In this document: piece by piece, positions 56,798 through 64,000 of the stretch
Layout of the letters: each line of letters begins with the position of its first letter
Numbering within the stretch: position 1 is the first letter of the stretch
Program-made: the position numbers and the translations under genes
Notes under the pieces: generated by a model
Told to the model about the DNA's origin: nothing
Databases searched by the model: none
Seen by the model: only the letters and a program-made list of their open reading frames with translations
NCBI RefSeq assembly: GCF_023555055.1
Contig: NZ_JAMJPL010000001.1
Coordinates: 868,001 to 932,000 of the forward strand
Direction of reading: 5' to 3'
DNA: 64,000 nt
Origin: Marinobacter sp. ATCH36
GTDB lineage: Bacteria; Pseudomonadota; Gammaproteobacteria; Pseudomonadales; Oleiphilaceae

Positions 56798-56813
56798 TAG
56801 AGTATATACTCTA
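56798..56813. promoter_or_regulatory. perfect palindrome, probable TetR operator
   Basis: TAGAGTATATACTCTA is a perfect 16-base palindrome in the 205-base region between the divergent aldehyde dehydrogenase and tetR genes, 64 bases before the tetR ATG. Confidence 0.65.
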
Positions 56814-56877
56814 GTGAGTCAAGGCGACCGGATGGCGGATCGGGCCATCCCACACACAACAACGCATTGCAGAGCCT

Positions 56878-57582
56878 ATGAAAACCCGAGACAAGATTCT
56901 TCTTTCGAGCCTGGAGCTCTTCAACGAAAGGGGAGAGCGCAATATCACCACCAATCATATTGCTGCTCACCTGGCGATTTCGCCTGGCAACCTTTATTAC
57001 CACTTTCGAAACAAGTCCGACATCATCTACGAGATCTTTCTCGAGTATGAAAAGTTGGTGGACTTCTACCTGGATATCCCGGAAGACCGGTCTATCACCC
57101 TCGAAGACCTGACGTTTTACCTTGAGTCGGTGTTCGACGGACTGTGGAGTTACCGTTTTTTCCACCGGGACCTGGAGTACCTGCTCGACAGTGACCGTCG
57201 CCTGCGGCAGGACTATCGCGAATTCACCAATCGTTGCCTGGTCGCAATCAGCCGGATTTTCGAGAAGCTGGCAGAGGCGGGAATTATCCAGCCTCAGCCT
57301 GAAGAGCTGCGTTCGGCGATGTCGCTGAACGTATGGCTGGTTATCACCAACTGGATGGCCTTCCTGAAAACTGCCCATGCCCTTGATGAGTCGACCAGCC
57401 TGACCCTTAAAGAGTTGAAGCAGGGCATTTACCAGGTGCTCACGCTGGAGATTCCCTATCTGACGGCGGATTATCGGGAGCAGGTGATGGCATTGCGGGA
57501 AAAATACCGTCCAAGTCTGCCAGAGTCTGCAGACGCATCAGGCGAAGGTTGTCGATCAGATCAGACATTGCGGAACTTTTGA
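56878..57582 (+). CDS. TetR-family regulator (PA0367-like)
   Basis: The 234-residue regulator has a helix-turn-helix with RDKILLSSLELFNERGERNI and IAAHLAISPGNLYYHFRNKS. The rest is a large helical ligand domain. By position it controls the divergent aldehyde dehydrogenase operon and itself through the palindrome between them. The C-terminal tail is weakly conserved. Confidence 0.88.
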   Translation: MKTRDKILLSSLELFNERGERNITTNHIAAHLAISPGNLYYHFRNKSDIIYEIFLEYEKLVDFYLDIPEDRSITLEDLTFYLESVFDGLWSYRFFHRDLEYLLDSDRRLRQDYREFTNRCLVAISRIFEKLAEAGIIQPQPEELRSAMSLNVWLVITNWMAFLKTAHALDESTSLTLKELKQGIYQVLTLEIPYLTADYREQVMALREKYRPSLPESADASGEGCRSDQTLRNF

Positions 57583-57684
57583 TCAATTGGCGTGTCTTTA
57601 CATGTGACATCGGGAATTCGGACATTCACGGTGTCGCCTGAGTGAGTTCTCAGGTTTTAGCACGTCGCAAACCCTGACGTTTCA

Positions 57685-57714
57685 CCGGCCTGTCTATGCA
57701 GGCCGGCTTTTTTT
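57685..57714 (+). terminator. intrinsic terminator between tetR and engB
   Basis: CCGGCCTG and CAGGCCGG form an eight-base stem with loop TCTATG, then C and seven T. It is a strong terminator for the tetR transcript. Confidence 0.88.
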
Positions 57715-57727
57715 GGGCTGACGATTG

Positions 57728-58366
57728 TTACAGCGATTCCGGCTCGTTATCCTCCAGCCACTGTGTGAGCGCATCCCGGGATTCGTCAACGCCTCGCTTC
57801 GAAGTGGCAGAGAACATGACCAGGTGATGCAGGCACCCAACCCCTTCCAGCTTCCTCGCGATGTTTAGCATTGCCGTCTTGGCCTGACCAAATTTCAGCT
57901 TGTCGGCCTTGGTGGCGAGAATCATCAGCGGGAGGTTGTTATGTTCACACCATTCCACCATCATTTGATCGAAATCGGTCAGCGGGTGCCGGATGTCCAT
58001 GACCAGAACCAGCCCCCGCAGGCAGCGGCGGTCGTTCAGGTAATGGCCCAGGTGCTTCTGCCAATCGTCCTTCATGTCGCGGGAGACTTTGGCGTAGCCG
58101 TAGCCGGGCAAATCCACCAGCCGACAGTTTTCCCTGTTGAGGGAGAAAAAGTTGATCAGGCGGGTGCGCCCCGGGGTTTTACTGGTACGAGCCAGCTTGC
58201 CATTGGCGGTAATGCAATTGATGGCACTGGATTTGCCAGCGTTGGAGCGGCCGGCAAAGGCTACTTCGGCGCCATGGTCCGGCGGACACTCTTCCAGGCG
58301 GGAGGCGCTGGTCAGAAATCGGGCACTGTTGAAAGAGATGCTTTTTTGAGTCAGGTCAGATGACAC
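57728..58366 (-). CDS. engB: ribosome-biogenesis GTPase EngB/YsxC
   Basis: The 212-residue GTPase has G1 GRSNAGKSSAIN, G2 TPGRTRLINFF, G3 DLPGYGYAKVS and G4 TKADKL. It helps mature the 50S subunit. A GTG at 58366 is the only plausible start, although no strong ribosome site is seen. It is divergent from the cytochrome c4 gene, as in Pseudomonas. Confidence 0.95.
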   Translation of the reverse strand: MSSDLTQKSISFNSARFLTSASRLEECPPDHGAEVAFAGRSNAGKSSAINCITANGKLARTSKTPGRTRLINFFSLNRENCRLVDLPGYGYAKVSRDMKDDWQKHLGHYLNDRRCLRGLVLVMDIRHPLTDFDQMMVEWCEHNNLPLMILATKADKLKFGQAKTAMLNIARKLEGVGCLHHLVMFSATSKRGVDESRDALTQWLEDNEPESL

Positions 58367-58388
58367 GGGTGTTGATATTCCTATTGGA

Positions 58389-58416
58389 TTTCAGTTATCG
58401 GGGATTAATGTATAAT
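58389..58416 (+). promoter_or_regulatory. candidate promoter of the cytochrome c4 gene
   Basis: A perfect -10 TATAAT lies at 58411-58416. A weak -35 TTTCAG is 16 bases upstream; TTGGAT, 20 bases away, fits worse. The leader would be about 118 nt. Confidence 0.4.
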
Positions 58417-58540
58417 GCTACACCAAATCCGGGCAGCACGCCGAGCGTTGCTGCTGACCAGCCCCGGTTTGTGCCTTTCGGGCCAGTGCCTGCCGGCTGC
58501 ATAACGAAGAATACTTTTGGATGAGAGAAGCGGAGCGAGC

Positions 58541-59149
58541 ATGAAGAAACTGATCGCAGGAGTTGTTCTCGGTGTTGGCCTCACAGCGATGGCTCACGGG
58601 GCAGGAGATCCTGAAGCAGGCGAAGCCAATGCAGCGGTATGTGCTGGTTGTCATGGCGAAGGCGGAGCAAAGCCGGTGATGGCTGTTTACCCCAAGCTTT
58701 CCGGTATTGGTGAAAAATATCTGTATCAGCAGCTGGTGCTTATCAAGGATAAGGATCGTGAGATTGCAGAAATGACGGGGCTGCTGGACGACATGTCAGA
58801 CCAGGACCTTCAGGATCTTGCTGCCTACTTCAATGAGCAGGACATCGGTGTGGCACAGGCCGATCCTGATCTGGTTGATCAAGGTAAGGCTCTCTACCGG
58901 GGCGGCAATATGGCTTCTGGTGTTCCCGCATGCGCCGGTTGCCACAGCCCTCGTGGCATAGGCAACGAACCTGCCGGCTACCCAAGGCTCAGCGGCCAGA
59001 CCGCCGAATATGTCGGTAAACAGCTCAAGGCCTATCGCGACGGTGAACGCGCAGGTGGGCAGAACGCATCCATCATGATGGATGTTGCCGCCAAATTGAC
59101 CGACGCGGAAATCGAAGCGGTATCGAGTTACGTTTCCGGCCTCAACTGA
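58541..59149 (+). CDS. dihaem cytochrome c4
   Basis: The 202-residue protein has a signal peptide ending near MAHGAGD and two CAGCH haem sites, one in each cytochrome c domain, as for cytochrome c4. It is a periplasmic or membrane-attached electron carrier to oxidases. GGAGCGAGC precedes the ATG at 58541. Confidence 0.94.
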   Translation: MKKLIAGVVLGVGLTAMAHGAGDPEAGEANAAVCAGCHGEGGAKPVMAVYPKLSGIGEKYLYQQLVLIKDKDREIAEMTGLLDDMSDQDLQDLAAYFNEQDIGVAQADPDLVDQGKALYRGGNMASGVPACAGCHSPRGIGNEPAGYPRLSGQTAEYVGKQLKAYRDGERAGGQNASIMMDVAAKLTDAEIEAVSSYVSGLN

Positions 59150-59165
59150 TTGGTTCTGGCTTTTC

Positions 59166-59193
59166 AAAAACCCCGCGGCTGGCGGGGTTTTTT
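59166..59193 (+). terminator. terminator after cytochrome c4
   Basis: CCCCGC/GCGGGG with loop GGCTG is flanked by AAAAA and TTTTTT, 17 bases after the stop. Confidence 0.9.
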
Positions 59194-59291
59194 GTTGGTT
59201 GCTGCTCTTTAATCCGTCGCCTGTGGAACTTTTCATGTCTGCTGGGTCATAATCCCTTCAAATCGTCCAACTTGATAACCGGAGATAATGA

Positions 59292-59930
59292 ATGATCGGA
59301 ATAATCCGGAACGCCGCACTGTCCATTCTGGCCATGTCCTTCGTGGTGCAGGCCAACGCAGCCCCCTGGGAAGCGGGTAAGCACTATCAGGAGTTGGACA
59401 GCCAGGTAAGAACAGCGAGTGACAGCGGTATCGAAGTAGCTGAAGTGTTCTGGTACGGCTGCCCGCACTGCTACACGTTCAAACCACTTATTGAGAACTG
59501 GGCAGAGGACCGCCCGGACGACGTCAACTATGTGAAGATTCCTGCTGCACTGGGTAGCTCCTGGGAGCCTCACGCCAAGGCTTTTTACGCGCTGGAAACC
59601 ATGGGTGAACTTGATAAGGTGCATGATGCCCTGTTCGAGGCACTGGCAGGTGAACGCCGCCCCCTCAACTCCGGTGAAGCTCTGGCGGGCTTCGTAGCCA
59701 ATCACGGTGTCGATGGCGAGGAATTTCTCAAGAATTACAACAGTTTTGGTGTGAACGCAAAAATGCAGCAGGCCCAGTCCAAGATTCGGGGCGCGCGCGT
59801 GACCGGCACACCGACTATGATTGTTAATGGCAAGTATCGGATCACCGCCTCAATGGCCGGCGGTCATGAAGAGGTACTTGAGGTTGTCGATTACCTGGTT
59901 GAGCAAGAGCGCGAAGGCCAGGACGAGTAA
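59292..59930 (+). CDS. dsbA: thiol:disulfide interchange protein DsbA
   Basis: The 212-residue protein has a signal peptide ending near VQANAAP and the active site CPHC in FWYGCPHCYTF, with the cis-proline in GTPTMIVNGKYRI. It introduces disulfides into exported proteins. The position after cytochrome c4 is the same as in Pseudomonas. Confidence 0.96.
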   Translation: MIGIIRNAALSILAMSFVVQANAAPWEAGKHYQELDSQVRTASDSGIEVAEVFWYGCPHCYTFKPLIENWAEDRPDDVNYVKIPAALGSSWEPHAKAFYALETMGELDKVHDALFEALAGERRPLNSGEALAGFVANHGVDGEEFLKNYNSFGVNAKMQQAQSKIRGARVTGTPTMIVNGKYRITASMAGGHEEVLEVVDYLVEQEREGQDE

Positions 59931-59992
59931 TTGCTCAGGCCCGGTTGCTGTTTATGAGCCGGGCCAGGCCCTGAGTAAGAGCTGCCATCACA

Positions 59993-60853
59993 ATGTATAA
60001 CCGTATTCGCAAGCAGCTGAATGGTATTCTCAAATCATCCAATGGCCCCCGCGGGACCTGTTCTGGTGATGATCATGTTCCGGAATTCGAGGCTCACCGC
60101 CACATCCGGCTGCTGACGTTCAATATCCAGGTTGGCATCAATACTTCTTCTTACCGTCACTATCTCACCCGCAGCTGGCAGCATTTTCTCCCTCACAGCA
60201 AACGCAACCAGAATCTGGACCGCATCGCCACGCTACTCAGTAACTATGATGTGGTAGCGCTCCAGGAGTGCGACGGAGGCAGTTTGCGTAGCGGATATAT
60301 CAATCAGGTGCAGTATCTGGCGGAGGCGTCGGGTATCCCTTATTGGTACCAGCAGCTTAATCGCAATCTTGGACAGTTGGCACAGCACAGTAATGGCCTG
60401 CTGAGCCGCTATAAACCTTTGGATGTGACAGAGCACCGATTACCAGGGCTGATCCCGGGGCGGGGTGCCATTGTTGCCCGTTACGGGGTAGAGGAAGATC
60501 CATTGGTGCTGGTAATGATGCACCTGTCCCTTAGCAAGGCGGCGCAACAGCGGCAACTGGCTTACATCCAGGAACTGATTTCCGAGTATCAGCACGTGGT
60601 TCTGATGGGCGATCTCAACAATCATGCGGAGCAGCTGCTTAGCAATTCTCCGTTGAAGCATTCCAATCTGGTGCCCTTGCCGGATACTGCCCATAGTTTT
60701 CCCAGCTGGCGCCCGGAGCGGGCACTGGATCACATTCTGGTGAGCCCGAGCCTGGAGATCCGGCGCTCGGAGGTGGTCAGTTATCCGGTGTCGGATCATC
60801 TGCCAATCGCGATGGACATCAAGCTGCCGCAGGGTTATCTCGAAACCTTCTAG
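59993..60853 (+). CDS. endonuclease/exonuclease/phosphatase family protein
   Basis: The 286-residue EEP-fold protein has the metal and catalytic motifs LLTFNIQVGI, VVALQECDGG, VLMGDLNNHA and the terminal SDHLPIAMDI, with the phosphate contacts RALDHILVS. Substrate may be nucleic acid or a phospholipid or inositol phosphate. It follows dsbA, as in Pseudomonas. Confidence 0.88.
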   Translation: MYNRIRKQLNGILKSSNGPRGTCSGDDHVPEFEAHRHIRLLTFNIQVGINTSSYRHYLTRSWQHFLPHSKRNQNLDRIATLLSNYDVVALQECDGGSLRSGYINQVQYLAEASGIPYWYQQLNRNLGQLAQHSNGLLSRYKPLDVTEHRLPGLIPGRGAIVARYGVEEDPLVLVMMHLSLSKAAQQRQLAYIQELISEYQHVVLMGDLNNHAEQLLSNSPLKHSNLVPLPDTAHSFPSWRPERALDHILVSPSLEIRRSEVVSYPVSDHLPIAMDIKLPQGYLETF

Positions 60854-60870
60854 GCACAAACTCCGGGCAT

Positions 60871-60900
60871 AAAAAAACCCGGCCATGGCCGGGTTCTTTC
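60871..60900. terminator. bidirectional terminator
   Basis: The palindrome ACCCGGCCATGGCCGGGT (60877-60894) is flanked by seven A on the left and TTCTTTC on the right. It should end both the convergent EEP transcript and the rpmB-rpmG transcript; the minus-strand side has the stronger T-run. Confidence 0.9.
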
Positions 60901-60913
60901 GGTCACCAGGATC

Positions 60914-61069
60914 TTACTTGATCTTGGCTTCCTTGTACGCAACATGCTTGCGGACAACCGGATCGTATTTTTTGATCTCGATTTTTTCCGGGGTGTTACG
61001 CTTGTTCTTGTTGGTCGTGTAGAAGTGACCAGTACCTGCTGATGAAACCAGCTTGATTTTCTCGCGCAT
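60914..61069 (-). CDS. rpmG: 50S ribosomal protein L33
   Basis: The 51-residue protein reads [20 protein letters not shown] and ends with VAYKEAKIK, a clear L33 of the zinc-free form (no CxxC pairs). It is too short for common gene-length cutoffs. It follows rpmB by 11 bases in the usual operon. Confidence 0.96.
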   Translation of the reverse strand: MREKIKLVSSAGTGHFYTTNKNKRNTPEKIEIKKYDPVVRKHVAYKEAKIK

Positions 61070-61080
61070 GATGCGGCTCC

Positions 61081-61317
61081 TTAAAATTTCTCGCCGCGGG
61101 CACGAATATCGGCCAGCACAGCGTCAATGCCTTTTTTATCGATAACACGCATACCCTTGGTGGATACACGCAGCTTTACGAAACGCTTCTCTGACTCAAC
61201 CCAGAAGCGATGACTCTGCAGATTGGGCAGGAAACGACGACGTGAGTGGTTCATCGCGTGAGAAACGTTGTTACCGGTGACCGGTCGCTTACCGGTAACC
61301 TGACAGACTCTGGACAT
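61081..61317 (-). CDS. rpmB: 50S ribosomal protein L28
   Basis: The 78-residue protein starts [20 protein letters not shown] and contains [14 protein letters not shown], typical of L28. It is first in the rpmB-rpmG operon. Confidence 0.97.
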   Translation of the reverse strand: MSRVCQVTGKRPVTGNNVSHAMNHSRRRFLPNLQSHRFWVESEKRFVKLRVSTKGMRVIDKKGIDAVLADIRARGEKF

Positions 61318-61442
61318 ACTTGCCTCCGACCTGAGCTTTGGTCCTGAAAATGCGTATTTAATTCGTTTAATTGCGTCTCTGGTCGCTACCTGCGTTTTAA
61401 AATTACACGCTGCCCGCCAGACGCCGCCAGTAAAGGGACGCT

Positions 61443-61471
61443 TTTATACCAGAACTGCCGCCCCAACGCAA
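61443..61471 (-). promoter_or_regulatory. candidate promoter of rpmB-rpmG
   Basis: On the minus strand TTGCGT (61471-61466) and TATAAA (61448-61443) are 17 bases apart, about 120 bases before rpmB. The -10 is good and the -35 weak. Confidence 0.42.
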
Positions 61472-61518
61472 AAAATTGTTGGGAATTTGGTCAGTTTTCC
61501 GATGAAATCCGCGCTGGC

Positions 61519-62193
61519 TTACATCAGCCCCCGTTCAGCAAGCGATATTACCTCACCATGGCCAACAACCATATGGTCAAGAACCCTGATATCCACCAGC
61601 CCCAGCGCTTCCTTCAGCCGTCTGGTCAGGGAAATATCCGCCTGGCTGGGTTCCGCAACACCGGAGGGGTGATTATGGGCGAATATGACCGCCGCCGCGT
61701 TGAATTCCAGGGCCTGCCTGACCACTTCCCTGGGATAGACCGCCGCACCGTCTATGGTGCCCCGGAACAATTCCCGGTACTGGATTACCCGGTGACGGTT
61801 GTCGAGGAACAGCCCCGAGAAAACCTCGTGGGGGTAGGTGCCAAGGCGGCTGCATAGAAAGCGGCGGGTATCTTCCGGGGAGCGTAGTGGGTCGCCCTGG
61901 CGGAGAGGCTCATCCATCACCCGGCGGGCCATTTCCATGGCAGCCTGTACCTGGGCGTACTTTGCTGTGCCCAGGCCTTTAACGTCGCAGAATTGCCGTT
62001 GAGAGGCGGTCATCAGGCCACGCAGGCCGCCGAAGGTCTCTGTTAAATGACGTGCCAGCGCCATCACTGGCATGCCGGGAGTGCCGGTGCGAAGAAAAAT
62101 GGCCAGTAGCTCCGCGTCGGACAGGCTTCCGACGCCGTGGGCTAACAGTCGCTCTCTGGGTCGTTCGTCGCTTGGCCAGTCGGTATTGGGCAT
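61519..62193 (-). CDS. radC: RadC (JAMM-domain protein)
   Basis: The 224-residue protein has a helix-hairpin-helix-like N-terminus ([20 protein letters not shown]) and a JAMM metal site with [14 protein letters not shown]. The cellular role is not settled despite the old link to DNA repair. AGGA eight bases ahead selects ATG at 62193, and the extension upstream overlaps the coaBC promoter. Confidence 0.94.
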   Translation of the reverse strand: MPNTDWPSDERPRERLLAHGVGSLSDAELLAIFLRTGTPGMPVMALARHLTETFGGLRGLMTASQRQFCDVKGLGTAKYAQVQAAMEMARRVMDEPLRQGDPLRSPEDTRRFLCSRLGTYPHEVFSGLFLDNRHRVIQYRELFRGTIDGAAVYPREVVRQALEFNAAAVIFAHNHPSGVAEPSQADISLTRRLKEALGLVDIRVLDHMVVGHGEVISLAERGLM

Positions 62194-62333
62194 GGGTTGA
62201 ATCCTTTCCGTGGTTGTCTGCGCTTCCTGCGCTTGCGTTCCCGACAGAATTCTACCATGCCGGACAGGCTGCCGGCAGCGTGCTGGCATGCTATCGTATA
62301 AGCCTTTCATATTGTGACGGACACGGAGCCTTT

Positions 62334-63548
62334 ATGGCCGTTAAACGAATCCTGTTGGGCGTGACCGGTGGTATTGCCGCCTACAAGAGTGCGGAGCTGG
62401 TCCGGCTATTGAAGAAATCCGGCCATGAGGTGCGGGTGGTGATGACCCGCGGCGCGGAAGCCTTTGTTACACCACTGACATTCCAGGCGCTCAGTGGCGA
62501 GCCGGTCAGGACGTCATTGCTGGATCCGGAAGCAGAGTCGGGCATGGGGCATATCGAACTGGCGAAATGGGCAGATCAGATAGTGATTGCGCCTGCTTCA
62601 GCGGACTTCATCGCACGCCTGGCCCAGGGGATGGCGGATGATTTGCTGACCACTTTGTGTTGCGCAACGGAGGCGCCGATCGCGGTGGCACCGGCGATGA
62701 ACCAGGCAATGTGGAGTAATGGCCGCACTCAGCGCAATATTGCTCTGCTGGAGTCGGACCCACAGATCTGCCTGTGGGGCCCCGACCAGGGCGCGCAGGC
62801 CTGTGGTGATACGGGTCCGGGTAGAATGCTGGAGCCCGCTGCGCTGCATGATCTGGTTGACGGCAATGCCCAGGGCGCGCTTTCGGGCAGGCGTGTCATT
62901 ATTACAGCGGGCCCCACCCGTGAGCCCATCGATCCGGTGCGTTATATCAGCAATCACAGTTCTGGAAAAATGGGGTATGCCCTTGCTGCTGCAGCCCGGG
63001 CAGCCGGTGCAGAGGTGATCCTGGTCAGCGGCCCCGTGTCCATTTCCCAGCCTGCCGGTGTGGAGGTCCGCGGGGTAATGACGGCACAGGACATGTTGCA
63101 AGAGGCCGGACGGGCAGTTGACGAAGGCTGTGACCTGTTTATTGCCACAGCGGCGGTAGCGGATTACCGTCCGGATAGCTGTGCCGGTGACAAGATCAAG
63201 AAATCGGACGAAAGTATGAACCTGTCGCTGGTGCGCAACCCTGATACTCTTGCCACCATAGCGGCCCGGGAGGATGCACCGTTTACCGTTGGCTTCGCCG
63301 CGGAAACTCGCGACGTTGAGCACTATGCCCTCGACAAACTGACACGGAAAAAGCTCAATATGATCGTGGCCAACGACGTTTCGGCGCCGGGGCTCGGGTT
63401 CAACAGTGACGATAATGCCGTCACTGTCCTCTGGTCCCAGGGACGTCAGTCCATCGGCCCCGCTCCCAAGGCGGTTCTTGCACAACGGCTGATTGCCCTG
63501 ATTGCCGAACAACTTACCGACAATGCTGGCCCGACCGGGGCTTTCTGA
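62334..63548 (+). CDS. coaBC: bifunctional phosphopantothenoylcysteine decarboxylase/synthetase
   Basis: The 404-residue protein has a flavoprotein CoaC half (VTGGIAAYKSAEL, catalytic histidine in GHIELAKWAD, PAMNQAMW and the cysteine loop ACGDTGPGRM) and a CoaB half (ITAGPTREPIDPVRYISNHS, DKIKK). It makes phosphopantetheine for CoA. GGAG precedes ATG at 62334; the longer frame upstream is not conserved. It is divergent from radC. Confidence 0.96.
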   Translation: MAVKRILLGVTGGIAAYKSAELVRLLKKSGHEVRVVMTRGAEAFVTPLTFQALSGEPVRTSLLDPEAESGMGHIELAKWADQIVIAPASADFIARLAQGMADDLLTTLCCATEAPIAVAPAMNQAMWSNGRTQRNIALLESDPQICLWGPDQGAQACGDTGPGRMLEPAALHDLVDGNAQGALSGRRVIITAGPTREPIDPVRYISNHSSGKMGYALAAAARAAGAEVILVSGPVSISQPAGVEVRGVMTAQDMLQEAGRAVDEGCDLFIATAAVADYRPDSCAGDKIKKSDESMNLSLVRNPDTLATIAAREDAPFTVGFAAETRDVEHYALDKLTRKKLNMIVANDVSAPGLGFNSDDNAVTVLWSQGRQSIGPAPKAVLAQRLIALIAEQLTDNAGPTGAF

Positions 63549-63560
63549 CAAGGAATATCG

Positions 63561-64000
63561 ATGACCCGAAAAACGTTTCAGGTACGCATTCTGGACGACC
63601 GTATTGGCAATACAGTGCCGTTTCCCCACTATGCTACCGAAGGCTCGGCCGGTCTTGATCTGAGGGCGTGCATTGATGAGCCTCTTACCCTGAAGCCGGG
63701 GCAGACTGAACTGATCAAAACCGGCCTTTCAATACACATCGCCGACCCGTCACTGGCAGCAATGATTCTTCCCCGCAGCGGACTGGGGCACAAGCATGGC
63801 ATTGTATTGGGCAACCTGGTGGGCCTCATCGACTCTGATTACCAGGGTGAGCTGATGGTGTCCTGCTGGAATCGCGGGCAATCCGAATTCACTGTCGAGG
63901 TTGGTGAACGTATTGCCCAGCTGGTTCTGGTGCCGGTGGTGCAGGCAGACTTTGAAGTGGTGCCTGCTTTTGATGCCAGCCAGCGCGGAGACGGCGGGTT
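63561..64000 (+). CDS. dut: dUTP diphosphatase (3' end outside window)
   Basis: From the ATG at 63561 the frame stays open to the window end, about 146 codons of the usual 151. All trimeric dUTPase motifs are present: [37 protein letters not shown], and the beginning of the last motif QRGDGG. It removes dUTP. It lies 12 bases after coaBC, the usual dfp-dut order. Confidence 0.94.
   Translation, partial: MTRKTFQVRILDDRIGNTVPFPHYATEGSAGLDLRACIDEPLTLKPGQTELIKTGLSIHIADPSLAAMILPRSGLGHKHGIVLGNLVGLIDSDYQGELMVSCWNRGQSEFTVEVGERIAQLVLVPVVQADFEVVPAFDASQRGDGG

Overview
The window looks like chromosomal DNA from a marine gammaproteobacterium close to Marinobacter. The reasons are moderate to high GC, a hydrocarbon and lipid flavoured gene set (fadE, rubredoxin with rubredoxin reductase, GMC alcohol dehydrogenase, coniferyl-type aldehyde dehydrogenase, AidB-like acyl-CoA dehydrogenase, lipase foldase), and Pseudomonas-like gene orders (ubiC-ubiA next to phoB-phoR, coaD next to a GMC/aldehyde dehydrogenase/TetR block, engB-cytochrome c4-dsbA, rpmB-rpmG-radC-coaBC-dut). 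I saw no tRNA, rRNA, CRISPR array, IS element or prophage. The assignment to a genus is inference.

Layout. 1-6.6 kb: the tail of fadE, a GMC oxidoreductase, a fluoride channel, a cold-shock protein with a long leader, a LOV-like PAS protein, a secreted dienelactone hydrolase, alanine dehydrogenase and a GST. 6.9-16.4 kb: a one-directional alpha-glucoside/sucrose locus (LamB-type porin, binding protein, two permeases, GH13 alpha-glucosidase, ABC ATPase, LacI regulator, fructokinase). The porin carries sugar across the outer membrane, the ABC system imports it, the glucosidase splits it, and the fructokinase traps released fructose, which points to sucrose as one substrate. 16.5-30.2 kb: a Yip1 protein, a P-type ATPase, a divergent phosphoketolase-family enzyme, a glutaredoxin, ilvD, pbpG, a one-domain asparaginase, rsuA, a membrane hydrolase, a PEP-CTERM protein and a lytic transglycosylase.

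30.4-42.3 kb: phoR-phoB with a Pho box, ubiA-ubiC-hpt, rubredoxin and its reductase, tesB, a 7TM/GGDEF/EAL protein, a flavodoxin and a Pit phosphate transporter. 42.4-53.5 kb: a PLP aspartate decarboxylase, a DUF503 protein, an acyl-CoA dehydrogenase with its TetR, a SutA-like peptide, a lipase foldase, hemB, ppk1 and a DUF945 protein. 53.5-57.6 kb: coaD beside a GMC gene reduced to its two ends by a large deletion, then a Tat lipoprotein, an aldehyde dehydrogenase and a TetR. 57.7-64 kb: engB, cytochrome c4, dsbA, an EEP hydrolase, rpmG, rpmB, radC, coaBC and a partial dut.

The most unusual signal is a set of long, nearly perfect inverted repeats at 42314-42424, 44616-44725 and 55126-55191. 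The first two share an internal core but have different outer arms. All three display A-N-GGA in hairpin loops, the hallmark of CsrA/RsmA binding sites. They may be a dispersed family of CsrA-titrating or CsrA-responsive RNA elements placed at gene ends.
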